The notes under the pieces: model-generated
Told to the model about the DNA's origin: nothing
The model's input: only the letters and a program-made list of their open reading frames with translations
The model's database searches: none
From: Bacteroidota bacterium
GTDB taxonomy: Bacteria > Bacteroidota > Bacteroidia > Chitinophagales > Chitinophagaceae
Assembly: GCA_016868775.1 (NCBI GenBank)
Contig: VGFT01000004.1
Location: 1-64,000, forward strand
DNA: 64,000 bases
Direction of reading: 5' to 3'
Shown: piece after piece, positions 19,347-29,253 of the stretch
Numbering within the stretch: the stretch's first letter is position 1
Layout: every line of letters begins with the position of its first letter
Program-made: the position numbers and the translations under genes

Positions 19347-19499
19347 CTACACGATCAGTCCAATCTTACCGCGGTTGCTTAGTTTCTGAACGTCCGAAGC
19401 AAAAATGGAAGAACCGGCCAGGGGTAGTCGATTTACCGTGCAAGCACTGAGCACTACCAGCATACATAACAGGAATTTCAAATGTTTTTTCATAACCAT
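19347..19499 (-). CDS. Short lipoprotein-like ORF (50 aa), possibly truncated
   Basis: Translation MVMKKHLKFLLCMLVVLSACTVNRLPLAGSSIFASDVQKLSNRGKIGLIV* with lipobox LSAC; not in the supplied ORF track. Confidence 0.45.
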   Translation of the reverse strand: MVMKKHLKFLLCMLVVLSACTVNRLPLAGSSIFASDVQKLSNRGKIGLIV

Positions 19500-19508
19500 T
19501 TTTTATTT

Positions 19509-20789
19509 TCAACTCTCAAGGATCCGCTCCATCTTCTGACTTCTACTTCCCTTGATCAGGATATGACAATGCTCAAATCCTTGCGACCGATACCACTCGC
19601 CCGCAGCCCTTGAATCAGAAAAACTTCGGTAAGGATGTTCCAGCGTAAGAAAATCACCTCCTACTAACACCACCTCTTTCCACGAATGCTGTTGGATCAG
19701 GTCAAGTATTTGTTGGTGCTCGGCCAAACTGTCGGCACCCAACTCGGCCATTGCACCCAACATCAATATCTTGTTTTTGGCAGCGAGCCGGGTTAGATTC
19801 TCGATGGCCAGCAGCATGCTGCTCGGGTTCGCGTTGTAGGCATCGAGAAGGATGTGATTGGTTCCTTGATTGATCAGTTGCGAGCGGCTGTTCGAGGGTG
19901 TATAAGACTCAATGGCCGTACGGATCTTTTCTGGCGCTACGTTAAAATAACTGCCCACCGCTACCGCCATTAGTACGTTGGGTAAGTTGTAATCGCCAAC
20001 GAGTTGGGTGCGGATGGGTCCGGTCAGTGGCCCTTTGGTCATTTCTACTTCCAAAAAAGGTTGGGCTTGCCGGATGCTTCCTTCAATGTCTGCCTCCCGC
20101 GTTCCGTATTTGATGAGATATGGGATGCCGGCACTCATGGTGCGCAGGTAGTCATAGTCCCACATCACAAACACTGTCCCCTTCCCATTTCTCAAATGAT
20201 CGTAGAGTTCGCCTTTTCCTTTTCGCACCCCTTCTACTCCGCTAAATCCTTCCAAGTGCGCTTTGCCACAATTGGTGATGATGCCGTGGGAGGGCGCGAC
20301 GTACGTGCAATACCCGGCGATCTCTTTTTGGTGATTGGCACCCATTTCGATGACGGCCATTTCTGCATCGAGCGGAATGCGAAAAAGCGTAAGCGGAATA
20401 CCGATGTGATTGTTTAGGTTGCCCTGTGTGGTGGCGGTTTTGTATGTGGTTGAGAGAACCGCGTGTACCAGTTCTTTTGAAGTGGTCTTTCCATTACTCC
20501 CTGTAATGCCGATCACCGGAATGCTCAATTGGTTTCGATGATAACCGGCTAAGGCTTGCAATGTGGTCAATACATCCGTTACTAAAATGGTCATTCCTTC
20601 GATCGCATAGGCAGGTTCATCGATGATGGCATAAGCCGCACCTTGTTCGAGGGCTTGGGCAGCGAATTGATTGCCATTAAAGTTTTCTCCTTTCAGGGCG
20701 AAGAACAGACAGCCAGGTGAGAGGGAGCGGGTATCGGTTTGTACCAGCGGATGTTGCAGATAGAGTTGATATAGTTCTTCGATCGGCAT
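19509..20789 (-). CDS. murF: UDP-N-acetylmuramoyl-tripeptide--D-alanyl-D-alanine ligase
   Basis: IGITGSNGKTTSKELV, MAVIEMGANHQKEIAGYCTYVAPSHGIITNCGKAHLEGFSG, LLDAYNANPSSM. Confidence 0.96.
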   Translation of the reverse strand: MPIEELYQLYLQHPLVQTDTRSLSPGCLFFALKGENFNGNQFAAQALEQGAAYAIIDEPAYAIEGMTILVTDVLTTLQALAGYHRNQLSIPVIGITGSNGKTTSKELVHAVLSTTYKTATTQGNLNNHIGIPLTLFRIPLDAEMAVIEMGANHQKEIAGYCTYVAPSHGIITNCGKAHLEGFSGVEGVRKGKGELYDHLRNGKGTVFVMWDYDYLRTMSAGIPYLIKYGTREADIEGSIRQAQPFLEVEMTKGPLTGPIRTQLVGDYNLPNVLMAVAVGSYFNVAPEKIRTAIESYTPSNSRSQLINQGTNHILLDAYNANPSSMLLAIENLTRLAAKNKILMLGAMAELGADSLAEHQQILDLIQQHSWKEVVLVGGDFLTLEHPYRSFSDSRAAGEWYRSQGFEHCHILIKGSRSQKMERILES

Positions 20790-20808
20790 AAAGCAAAACT
20801 ACCAACAA

Positions 20809-20833
20809 AAAACCCTCCGCGGGGGAGGGTTTT
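20809..20833 (-). terminator. Intrinsic terminator downstream of gldJ
   Basis: AAAACCCTCC/GGAGGGTTTT stem, T run on minus strand. Confidence 0.8.
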
Positions 20834-20852
20834 CTTGAATGTGTTTGTTGTA

Positions 20853-22418
20853 TCAACGTTTTTGGCGACGCGTCGGGAAATGTTGTCCGGTCTTGCGACG
20901 GTTTCCTTCGGGGGATCCGAGACGGCTCATGGCGCAGCGGAAGCCAATGGTGCTCATGGACTGATCTTGCTCCAGATAACGACGAGCGCCGGGGCTAAGC
21001 CAGTATGCACGATCGTTCCAGCTACCGCCTTTATATACTTTAGAACGCTCCGGATTCAATAGGGTGGTAACGCCATATCCGTAGAGCACTTGCGAAACGG
21101 AGTCTCCATCCAGGAAGCTGATCACATTACCGCGCTGGTAGTTGCGGCGGTCTTTGCTTTCGGCATCGGTTACGGCAACCTTCTTCACGCGGCCCAGACT
21201 ATCTTTTTCATAGCGGGTGGAGGGGTCCAGGGTGGTGGGGTCGGCTACATAGAGTTTCTCGTATTTGTTTCCCCGGAAGGGTGAAGGTTGATCGTCGTAG
21301 TCCAATGAGTTCATGGGACGGTACGTATCTTCTACCCACTCGCTCACGTTACCGGCCATATTGTAAAGGCCAAAGCTATTGGGGTAGAAAGATTTGGCCG
21401 GGGCAGTTTGGAAAGCGCGGTCGTTCAATCCGCCGGAAGTTCCGGCGTTGTCACCTGAGCCACGCTTGAAGTTGGCCAGGAACACACCCTGCCAGCTTCC
21501 GCGACGGGTATCGCGAAGTCCGTTTACATTTTGCGACCAGGGGAATACTTGTTTATTCTGTTGTAGTTCTTCTCCGCGTTTGCCTTCTTTGTAGGAGGGG
21601 CGCGGGTTTTGACCGATCAAGCCATAAGCGGCAAATTCCCATTCTGCTTCGGTGGGCAGACGATACTCGGGCAGCATGGTGCCGGATTCTATGCTCGGAG
21701 GCATAGGAGGCAGACCACTTCCTTTTTTCTTCAGGGCCGAACCGGGAGGGGCATTGTAAAGTCCCAATAAATAAGACCGGGTATGGAAATTATTATCTCC
21801 TTGCTGTGCACCCGGTTTCATGTTTGCTTTGTTGATGTAGCCCTTTTGGATGAGGGTGTTTTCATTCACTCGATCGGTACGCCAGAGACAATAATCTTTT
21901 GCTTGTTCCCAGGTTACGCCCACAACGGGATAGTCATTGAAACCGGGGTGCCGGAAATAATATTCAACCATCGGTTCATTGTAGCTGAGCTCACTGCGCC
22001 ATACCAGCGTATCGGGCAGGGCTCCTTCGATCACGGGCATGTATTGGGGATCAGAGGGGTCAAAAACGCGGTTCAACCAGTGCAGGTATTCTCGGTAATG
22101 CAGGTTGGTCACTTCGGTGCGGTCCATATAAAAAGACGGAACCGATACGCGGCGAGGGACGTTGTTCCAATCGCCCATGACGTCTTCATCGGTTTGTCCC
22201 ATCATGAACGTACCACCTTCGACGAACACCAGTCCGGGGCCCAGTCCCTGTTCTTGGGATTTGGCGACGCGGAATCCGCCTTGGTTCTTGTCGTTGTAGT
22301 TCCAGCCGGTGGCCTCTGATTTATCAAACTTCTTTTTCCCAAACAAACCGCCTTTACAAGAGCTGAGCAGAATGGTCAGGGCCAGAAGCCAGGTCAGGGA
22401 TTTGAGTCGTTGTTGCAT
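20853..22418 (-). CDS. gldJ: Gliding motility lipoprotein GldJ (SUMF1/FGE-like domain)
   Basis: Lipobox LLSSCKGGLFGKKK; FVEGGTFMMGQTDEDVMGDWNNVPRRVSVPSFYMDRTEVTN; C-terminal KVYKGGSWNDRAYWLSPGARRYLEQDQSMSTIGFRCAM. Confidence 0.93.
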   Translation of the reverse strand: MQQRLKSLTWLLALTILLSSCKGGLFGKKKFDKSEATGWNYNDKNQGGFRVAKSQEQGLGPGLVFVEGGTFMMGQTDEDVMGDWNNVPRRVSVPSFYMDRTEVTNLHYREYLHWLNRVFDPSDPQYMPVIEGALPDTLVWRSELSYNEPMVEYYFRHPGFNDYPVVGVTWEQAKDYCLWRTDRVNENTLIQKGYINKANMKPGAQQGDNNFHTRSYLLGLYNAPPGSALKKKGSGLPPMPPSIESGTMLPEYRLPTEAEWEFAAYGLIGQNPRPSYKEGKRGEELQQNKQVFPWSQNVNGLRDTRRGSWQGVFLANFKRGSGDNAGTSGGLNDRAFQTAPAKSFYPNSFGLYNMAGNVSEWVEDTYRPMNSLDYDDQPSPFRGNKYEKLYVADPTTLDPSTRYEKDSLGRVKKVAVTDAESKDRRNYQRGNVISFLDGDSVSQVLYGYGVTTLLNPERSKVYKGGSWNDRAYWLSPGARRYLEQDQSMSTIGFRCAMSRLGSPEGNRRKTGQHFPTRRQKR

Positions 22419-22580
22419 AAATCTATGAATTGGAATACTTTTAACGGCCGGGAAGGTGATTTATTGCGCAGGCAACGAGCGCTTCCTGACCGAATTGCGA
22501 ATATAAACGCTTTTTAGGAGATGGGAAATAGGAGTTTTGCCAAATTTTAAAGGGAGAAATCCCATAGAACCAACGGGTTA

Positions 22581-25500
22581 TTGATGATTCGCGCCACTTA
22601 TTTTTTGATTTTTTTAGCATCCATTCTGAATCCGGCGCAGGTGAGGGGGCAGCGGACCTACCTCCCTAAATCCGTACTGGCCTCCGGTACTTGGCATAAG
22701 TTGGCGGTGGGTCAGTCCGGCCTCTACAAACTGGAAGGGTCGCGTTTGCAGGCGTCCGGGCTGTTGAGTTTGCCGGTTTCCTCTTCCAGCATTCGATTAT
22801 TCACCAAAGGAGGGGGATTGTTGGGGGAGTCGAATGCAGCCCCCTATGTAGATGACCTTCGAGAGGTTGCGCTGGAAGTTTTTGATGGGGGCGATGGGCA
22901 GTTTCAAGCAACCGATTATTTTCTGTTTTATTCCTCCGGGCCGCATCGTTGGCAACCGGATCTGCCAAATGGGATTTTTCAGTTTCAGAAAAATCTATAC
23001 ACCGATTCAGTCTACTATTATTTCACTGTTTCAGGGGTTGGAAAACGCGTGAGTAATCAACCGGCCTCGGGGAGTGGTGGTCCGATCGTGGATCGGTATC
23101 TCGACCGGCAGGTGTATGAATTGGACTCGGTGAATTTGCTGCAAAGTGGTAAGGAATGGTACGGCGATGAACTGGCGCAAGCGCCAGGGAAATCTTTGCG
23201 CAAGGATCTTTCTTTTTCGTTTCCGAATCTTGTTCCCGGCGGCACGGTTCGTTTACGCAGTCGTATACTAGCCCGTAGCACCGGATCGGGTTCTGGTTTC
23301 GAATTGACGGCGAATGGGGCGTTGGTCGGACAACAAACCATCCCCCCCATCGGCACACAGTTATATGATCCGTTCGCCGCGACGCGAACCGATCTGTTTT
23401 CCTTTCCGCTCAACGACCCCTCACTTAACCTGAGCATTCAATACCAGCCCGGGGCTTTCGGGGCACAGGGATGGATCGATCGGGTGGAAGTATTTGCCCC
23501 GCGTTTCTTGTCAATGAATGGCTTGAGGAGTTTGTCGTTTCGAGATTTGGGGCCGGCGGGACAAGCCTCCGTGCAATTCCGCATTCAGTCGGCGCCCGCC
23601 GATCTTTCTGTTTGGGAGGTAACCGACCCCTTTGAGGTTCGTCGGCTGCAAGGCGACCGCACCGGGTCCGACTACCTGATTCAATCGAGTGCCCCCAACG
23701 GGAAAGAATTTTTTGCGTTCAGCGGCACGGATTTTCCCTCGCCCCGAGTCGTGGGATTAGTGCCCAATCAGGATTTGCACGGACTGACAGCCACGGATCT
23801 GGTGATTGTGACACCGATGGCTTGGCGCGCAGCAGCAGATAAACTGGCAGCTTGGCATCGAAGCCGAACCGGTTTGCGGGTGCATGTGATCTACCTAGAG
23901 CAGGTGCGGGAGGAATTTGGAGGGGGCGTCAATGACCCGACCGCGATTCGCGATCTGATGAAAATGTTTTATGATCGACATCGCGGCAACTTGTCCGACC
24001 GCCCCCGGTATTTGCTGTTGATGGGAGCCGGGTCGTATGATCCCAAGGCACGCATACGAAATAATGACTCACCGATTCTCACCTATCAGAGCCCGGCGTC
24101 CTTGGATCCCTTGGCTACCTATTGTTCAGATGATTATTTTGGATTCTTGGATGATACCGAGGACATCAACAATACCGCCATTGAAAATTTATTAGATCTG
24201 GGGATCGGACGCATACCTGCCCGTTCGTTGCCCGAAGCCATGGCCTATGTCGATAAAGTAATGACCTATGCCGAAACGGCTTCCCGGGGGAATTGGCAAA
24301 CCCGGATCAGTTTTCTGGCAGATGATGAGGATGGCAATTTGCATTTATCGGATGCCGAGGGCATGGTAGTGGCAACAAGGCAGGTGGCCCCTTGGCTAAA
24401 TACACAAAAGATTTATCTCGATGCGTATCGGCAACAAGCCGGTGCGGCGGGAACACGTTATCCGGAGGCGAATGCGGCGTTGGACCGCGAAATTTTCAAA
24501 GGGAATTTGATCGTGAATTATACGGGACATGGTGGAAAAGAGCAGCTGGCTCAGGAGGTCTTGGTATCTCGAAACCAGGTGGAGGGCTGGAAAAATGCCG
24601 ATCGCTTGCCGTTATTTATTGTAGGAACTTGTGATTTCGCGCCCTATGATAATCCTTCCGTTCGTGGCTTGGGCGAGCGGTTGCTGATCAAACCCGCTTC
24701 GGGAGGGATTGCGTTGTTATCGACTGCCCGTCCCGTTTTTGCCTTCAGCAACCGGATCTTGCATGAAAACTATTTGCGCGTCGCGCTTCAGCCAAGCGGA
24801 TCAGGTACTTATTTGTCGCTCGGCGAATCGATCCAAAAAGCCAAGAACCTGACGTATCAAACCTCTTCGGATCTGATCAATAATCGGAAATTCAGTTTGC
24901 TGGGAGATCCGGCGCTTACGCTGGCTTTTCCACAGAACCGAGTTCAGACGGTTCGCATCAATGGCTTACTGGTTTCGCTGACCGATACGATCAAAGCCGG
25001 GGCAATGGTGTTGATCGAAGGCGAGGTTATCGACCAAGGCGGACAGCGATTGAGCGGATTTAACGGATGGGTGTACCCAACCTTATATGATAAGCCGCGG
25101 GTACAAACCACTTTGGCAAACGATCCGGGTTCCATTTCTGTACCGGTGGAGATGCCGGGGGCGGTATTATTCAGTGGGGTTTCATCGGTGATCGATGGGC
25201 GATTTCAATTTGAATTCACGGCGCCCCTCGATATGAATCCGGTGGTGGGCAAAGGACGGATCAGCTATTATGCCCGCTCGTCTACCACCGATGCGCAAGG
25301 CTTTGGCGAAGAAATTTGGGTGGGCGATCGAACGGCGGCAATTGCGATGGATCGGGAGGGTCCGGTTATTCAACTCTCCTTGAATGAACCCGGATTTGCC
25401 GAGGGGGGATTAACCAATTCTACCCCCGTATTGATCGCCGAGCTCACTGATTCCTCCGGTATTAATACCGCCGGGGGCATCGGCCACGACCTCCTGGCCA

Positions 25501-26018
25501 CGCTTAGCGTTCAACCTGCATCGCTCAACCCGCAAGTGTACACGCTCAATGATTTTTACCAATCGGCCCCGAACACGGCGAAGAAAGGAACCATACGTTA
25601 CCCCTTGCCTGAGCTGGCTTCAGGCAACTATTTATTAAAGCTCCGGGCCTGGGATGTATTGAATAATCCGAGCGAAAAAACCCTCTCGTTCGTAGTGGGA
25701 GATGGGGAGGGGCTGCGGATCCAGCGGGTATTGAATTATCCGAATCCGTTTACAGGCCGTACAAATTTTTGGTTCGAGCACAACGCTCCGGGGCAGATGC
25801 TAACTATTTCGGTGGAGGTGATGACCGTTACGGGCAGGGTGGTACGAACCTTGCAGACGCAAGCAAGTCCGGAAGGAAGTTTTTATCGGGATCTGGAATG
25901 GGACGGACGCGACGAGCAAGGGGATCGGCTGGGGAGGGGCACGTATTTGTACAGGCTTCGGGTTAGATGCCCCGGCAAAGGGGAGGCCTCCGAACTGGGG
26001 AAACTCGTTATCCTCTAA
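22581..26018 (+). CDS. porU: Type IX secretion system sortase PorU (C25-like)
   Basis: Catalytic-type motifs IVNYTGHGGKEQLAQE (H) and LFIVGTCDFAPYDNP (C); 1145 aa; C-terminal FlgD-like/CTD-like module; next to porV. Confidence 0.93.
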   Translation: MMIRATYFLIFLASILNPAQVRGQRTYLPKSVLASGTWHKLAVGQSGLYKLEGSRLQASGLLSLPVSSSSIRLFTKGGGLLGESNAAPYVDDLREVALEVFDGGDGQFQATDYFLFYSSGPHRWQPDLPNGIFQFQKNLYTDSVYYYFTVSGVGKRVSNQPASGSGGPIVDRYLDRQVYELDSVNLLQSGKEWYGDELAQAPGKSLRKDLSFSFPNLVPGGTVRLRSRILARSTGSGSGFELTANGALVGQQTIPPIGTQLYDPFAATRTDLFSFPLNDPSLNLSIQYQPGAFGAQGWIDRVEVFAPRFLSMNGLRSLSFRDLGPAGQASVQFRIQSAPADLSVWEVTDPFEVRRLQGDRTGSDYLIQSSAPNGKEFFAFSGTDFPSPRVVGLVPNQDLHGLTATDLVIVTPMAWRAAADKLAAWHRSRTGLRVHVIYLEQVREEFGGGVNDPTAIRDLMKMFYDRHRGNLSDRPRYLLLMGAGSYDPKARIRNNDSPILTYQSPASLDPLATYCSDDYFGFLDDTEDINNTAIENLLDLGIGRIPARSLPEAMAYVDKVMTYAETASRGNWQTRISFLADDEDGNLHLSDAEGMVVATRQVAPWLNTQKIYLDAYRQQAGAAGTRYPEANAALDREIFKGNLIVNYTGHGGKEQLAQEVLVSRNQVEGWKNADRLPLFIVGTCDFAPYDNPSVRGLGERLLIKPASGGIALLSTARPVFAFSNRILHENYLRVALQPSGSGTYLSLGESIQKAKNLTYQTSSDLINNRKFSLLGDPALTLAFPQNRVQTVRINGLLVSLTDTIKAGAMVLIEGEVIDQGGQRLSGFNGWVYPTLYDKPRVQTTLANDPGSISVPVEMPGAVLFSGVSSVIDGRFQFEFTAPLDMNPVVGKGRISYYARSSTTDAQGFGEEIWVGDRTAAIAMDREGPVIQLSLNEPGFAEGGLTNSTPVLIAELTDSSGINTAGGIGHDLLATLSVQPASLNPQVYTLNDFYQSAPNTAKKGTIRYPLPELASGNYLLKLRAWDVLNNPSEKTLSFVVGDGEGLRIQRVLNYPNPFTGRTNFWFEHNAPGQMLTISVEVMTVTGRVVRTLQTQASPEGSFYRDLEWDGRDEQGDRLGRGTYLYRLRVRCPGKGEASELGKLVIL

Positions 26019-26203
26019 CTGTTTATAATTTTCTTAACGTTTTTACAATAATCGGCCCCCTTCCTCGTTATCCTGCTGGAGGATCGGCCTGGAGCTGACG
26101 GAAATCCATGATTATCAGTGTCTATGCCCTCCTAAAAAAAATCTTTTTTTATCGGGGTTTTGTCGAAAAGCCCCTATATTTACACCACTCTAAAACCTTT
26201 CTA

Positions 26204-27349
26204 ATGAGACCAACTGCTTTGAAACTTACGGCGGCACTGCTTTTCTTCAGCGGTCTGTCAAACAATCTTATGGCCCAAGCTGATCCCATTAACGTGGTCA
26301 CTACGGCTGTTCCTTTTTTGCGTATTTCTCCCGATGCTCGTTCCGGTGGAATGGGTGAGTTGGGAATTGCGACTAATCCTGACACCTATTCCGGTTTTTG
26401 GAATATTGGTAAGGCAGCATTCAACACCTCTAAAGGTCGTATCGCTGCTACTTACACTCCTTGGATGCGCGACCTGGTAGGCGATGTTTACCTGGCTTCT
26501 GCTGCCGGATTTTACAAAATGTCTGACGACCAAGCCATCACCGGTTCGGTTCGTTATTTCAGTTTGGGAAATATCACGTTTACCGATAACCTCGGAAACG
26601 ACTTCGGTAATTTCCGTCCCCGTGAATTCGGTGTGGATGTAGGATATAGCCGCAAGCTCAACGATAAGAGCGGTGTGGGTATTACCTTAAAATATATCAA
26701 TTCTAACCTGGCCGGTGGTACTACCATTGGTAGCACAACCTATCAGGCAGGTAGTGCAATTGCTGCCGACCTGGGCTACTACCACACGAACAAAGGTGCT
26801 TCCGGATCCGGAATGGCTTGGGGCATTACCCTTTCCAACCTGGGTTCTAAGATCGCTTATACCGACAACGCCGATGCGAAGGATTTCATCCCTGCAAACC
26901 TCGGTGCCGGTATCAACTACACCAAGAAGTACAATGACAAGAACTCCTTGTCATTGGGTCTGGAAACAAACAAACTCTTAGTTCCCACACCTCCTGCTGA
27001 AGGAGATGCTGCTGCCCTGGCCGCTTACCGCAGCAAAGGTGTTGTAAGCAGCTGGTTGAGCTCTATGGGAGATGCTTCCGGTGGTTTCGGCGAAGAGCTG
27101 AAAGAATTCCAGTGGTCGATGGGTGCTGAGTATGTTTATAACAAGCAATTCGCGCTCCGTGCCGGTTATTTCTATGAGAACGTAACCAAGGGCAACCGCC
27201 GCTACTTCACAACCGGTCTGGGTGTGATGTACAATATCTTCTATTTCAATTTCGCTTACCTGATCCCCACAGGAAGTGGTGTAACACGCAACCCGCTGTC
27301 TAACACCCTGCGCTTCTCCGTGGCGTTTGATCTGGATGGCAAAAAATAA
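26204..27349 (+). CDS. porV: Type IX secretion system outer membrane protein PorV (LptO)
   Basis: TAVPFLRISPDARSGGMGELGIATNPDTYSGFWNIGKAAF; start chosen at MRPTALKLTAALLFFSG signal peptide. Confidence 0.95.
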   Translation: MRPTALKLTAALLFFSGLSNNLMAQADPINVVTTAVPFLRISPDARSGGMGELGIATNPDTYSGFWNIGKAAFNTSKGRIAATYTPWMRDLVGDVYLASAAGFYKMSDDQAITGSVRYFSLGNITFTDNLGNDFGNFRPREFGVDVGYSRKLNDKSGVGITLKYINSNLAGGTTIGSTTYQAGSAIAADLGYYHTNKGASGSGMAWGITLSNLGSKIAYTDNADAKDFIPANLGAGINYTKKYNDKNSLSLGLETNKLLVPTPPAEGDAAALAAYRSKGVVSSWLSSMGDASGGFGEELKEFQWSMGAEYVYNKQFALRAGYFYENVTKGNRRYFTTGLGVMYNIFYFNFAYLIPTGSGVTRNPLSNTLRFSVAFDLDGKK

Positions 27350-27367
27350 TTCCTCATTAGAGAAGGT

Positions 27368-27398
27368 AAAAGTCCCGCTTCGGCGGGACTTTTATTTT
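27368..27398 (+). terminator. Intrinsic terminator downstream of porV
   Basis: AAAAGTCCCGC-TTCG-GCGGGACTTTT followed by ATTTTT. Confidence 0.9.
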
Positions 27399-27414
27399 TC
27401 AGGATATTTGTAAC

Positions 27415-27897
27415 ATGAGTTATCGTATTGGTACCGGCATTGATTTTCATCAACTGGTGGAAGGGCGTGATCTCTGGATCGGAGGCGTCAAAATCCCCCA
27501 TTACAAAGGATCCCTAGGGCATAGCGATGCGGATGTATTGCTGCATGCCATTTGCGATGCGTTGTTGGGGGCCCTGGCACTGGGCGATATCGGCATTCAT
27601 TTTCCCAATAACGATCCGGCCTATAAAGACATCGATAGCAAAAAATTATTGACTCATACCCATGCCCTCATTCAAAAAGAAGGCTACTCGGTAGTCAATG
27701 TCGATTCCACCCTTTGTTTGGAAAAACCGAAGATCAGTCCCCACCTCCCTGCCATGTGTGCGGCTATTTCTGAGATCTTACAGGTCGATCTTTCTGCCGT
27801 TTCCATCAAGGCCACCACGACCGAGAAAATGGGATTTGCCGGCCGGGAAGAGGGTTTGATGGCACAAGCCACCGTGCTGTTGAAAAAGCAAGGGTAA
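27415..27897 (+). CDS. ispF: 2-C-methyl-D-erythritol 2,4-cyclodiphosphate synthase
   Basis: YRIGTGIDFHQLVEGRDLWIGGVKIPHYKGSLGHSDADVLLHAICDALLGALALGDIGIHFP. Confidence 0.97.
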   Translation: MSYRIGTGIDFHQLVEGRDLWIGGVKIPHYKGSLGHSDADVLLHAICDALLGALALGDIGIHFPNNDPAYKDIDSKKLLTHTHALIQKEGYSVVNVDSTLCLEKPKISPHLPAMCAAISEILQVDLSAVSIKATTTEKMGFAGREEGLMAQATVLLKKQG

Positions 27898-27900
27898 TTG
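27898..27900 (+). promoter_or_regulatory. Candidate -33-like TTG of the dut promoter
   Basis: TTG, then 15 nt, then TATCTTTG. Confidence 0.3.
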
Positions 27901-27915
27901 GCTGAGTCAGGCCTT

Positions 27916-27923
27916 TATCTTTG
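27916..27923 (+). promoter_or_regulatory. Candidate Bacteroidota -7 element (TAnnTTTG) of dut
   Basis: TATCTTTG matches the consensus exactly, 4 nt before ATG at 27928. Confidence 0.55.
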
Positions 27924-27927
27924 TGAC

Positions 27928-28371
27928 ATGTCAGTCCTCCCGGTCAAGATCGTGAACCGATCGAACAATCCCCTTCCGGAATATGCCACCGATGGCGCCT
28001 CCGGTCTCGATCTGCGGGCTTTTCTCCCTGAATCCATTTCCCTGGCGCCCGGACAACGTTTGTTGATCCCCACCGGACTTTTTATTGAATTGCCTTCGGG
28101 TTACGAAGCGCAGATACGCCCGCGTAGTGGGTTGGCTTGGAAGCAAGGCGTCACCTGTTTAAATACACCCGGCACCATTGATGCCGATTACCGCGGAGAA
28201 ATTAAGGTTCTTTTAATCAACCATTCAGACGCTTCCTGCATCCTTGAAAACGGCGACCGCATTGCGCAACTGGTTGTGCAACGGGTTGAACGCATCTCCT
28301 GGCAGGTTGGTGAAACATTACAGGAAACTTCCCGTGCCAAAGGAGGATTTGGGCACACTGGAAAAAAATGA
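27928..28371 (+). CDS. dut: dUTP diphosphatase
   Basis: YATDGASGLDLRA, IRPRSGLAWKQG, TPGTIDADYRGEIKVLLIN, RIAQLVVQ, KGGFGHTG; ATG start at 27928 preferred to TTG 27898. Confidence 0.96.
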   Translation: MSVLPVKIVNRSNNPLPEYATDGASGLDLRAFLPESISLAPGQRLLIPTGLFIELPSGYEAQIRPRSGLAWKQGVTCLNTPGTIDADYRGEIKVLLINHSDASCILENGDRIAQLVVQRVERISWQVGETLQETSRAKGGFGHTGKK

Positions 28372-29192
28372 AATACCCCATCTTTCGAGTCATCCTAGTA
28401 TGCGGTTGGGCAGGTATATTGCTCGTTGCCTGCCGCGGAACCCGTACGGTTCAGTCGGCCATTTCGGTTAAGGTCGACTCGGTTGCCTTAGCCCTCGAGG
28501 TGGCACGCATTGACTCAGTGCTATTCATACAACGCCAGTATGATTCACTTCTGGCAAACCGAATCGAGTATAAAACTTTCTCTGGTAAGTTGGATGTTGA
28601 CTACGAGCAAGGTGACGGAAGTAAAACAAATCTGAACGTGCAGGTGCGCATACAACGCGATAGCCTGATCTGGCTGTCCCTTACTGCCATTTTTGGTATT
28701 GAGGGGGTACGGGCCTGCATCACACCCGACTCGGTAAAAGTGCTCAACAAACAGGATAAAACCTATTTGGTGCGCCCCATCTCTTATTTGCAAGAATTGG
28801 CAGCTTTGCCGTTGGATCTTCGCTCGTTGCAGGACCTTCTCGTAGGCAATCCGGTATTCATGGACTCCTCTTTTCAGCAATATACCCGAGGTAGCGGACT
28901 CATTTCCCTAATGAGCAATAACGAATTATTTCGAAAGCTCTTGAGTATGGGGGAGACCGATAAATTGATGAGTAGTTATAAATTGGATGACCTTAATTTG
29001 AATCGCCCACGTACCAGCTACCTCACGTATAGCGAATACGAAAACAAGACAGGAAAATGGTTTTCTCGTCGGCGTACGGTACAGGTTGCCGAAAAGAAAA
29101 ATTTTACGGTACGGGTACAATACAAGCAATATGGATTTAATGAAACGTTAAGCTTTCCATTTGTGGTGCCGAAAAATTATCGTTTGGAATGA
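28368..29192 (+). CDS. DUF4292-like lipoprotein
   Basis: Lipobox LLVACRGTRTVQ; fold text KTFSGKLDVDYEQGDGSKTNLNVQVRIQRDSLIWLSLTAIFGIEGVRACITPDSVKVLNKQDKTYLV. Confidence 0.8.
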   Translation: MKYPIFRVILVCGWAGILLVACRGTRTVQSAISVKVDSVALALEVARIDSVLFIQRQYDSLLANRIEYKTFSGKLDVDYEQGDGSKTNLNVQVRIQRDSLIWLSLTAIFGIEGVRACITPDSVKVLNKQDKTYLVRPISYLQELAALPLDLRSLQDLLVGNPVFMDSSFQQYTRGSGLISLMSNNELFRKLLSMGETDKLMSSYKLDDLNLNRPRTSYLTYSEYENKTGKWFSRRRTVQVAEKKNFTVRVQYKQYGFNETLSFPFVVPKNYRLE

Positions 29193-29253
29193 TGTTTTCG
29201 GATATTATTTCGCAAATTGCTAGTGTTTCCGATCCATCCCGATAAAACCACTC

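Noticed and set aside
21783-22319. 178-aa plus-strand ORF
   Set aside because: Antisense to gldJ.
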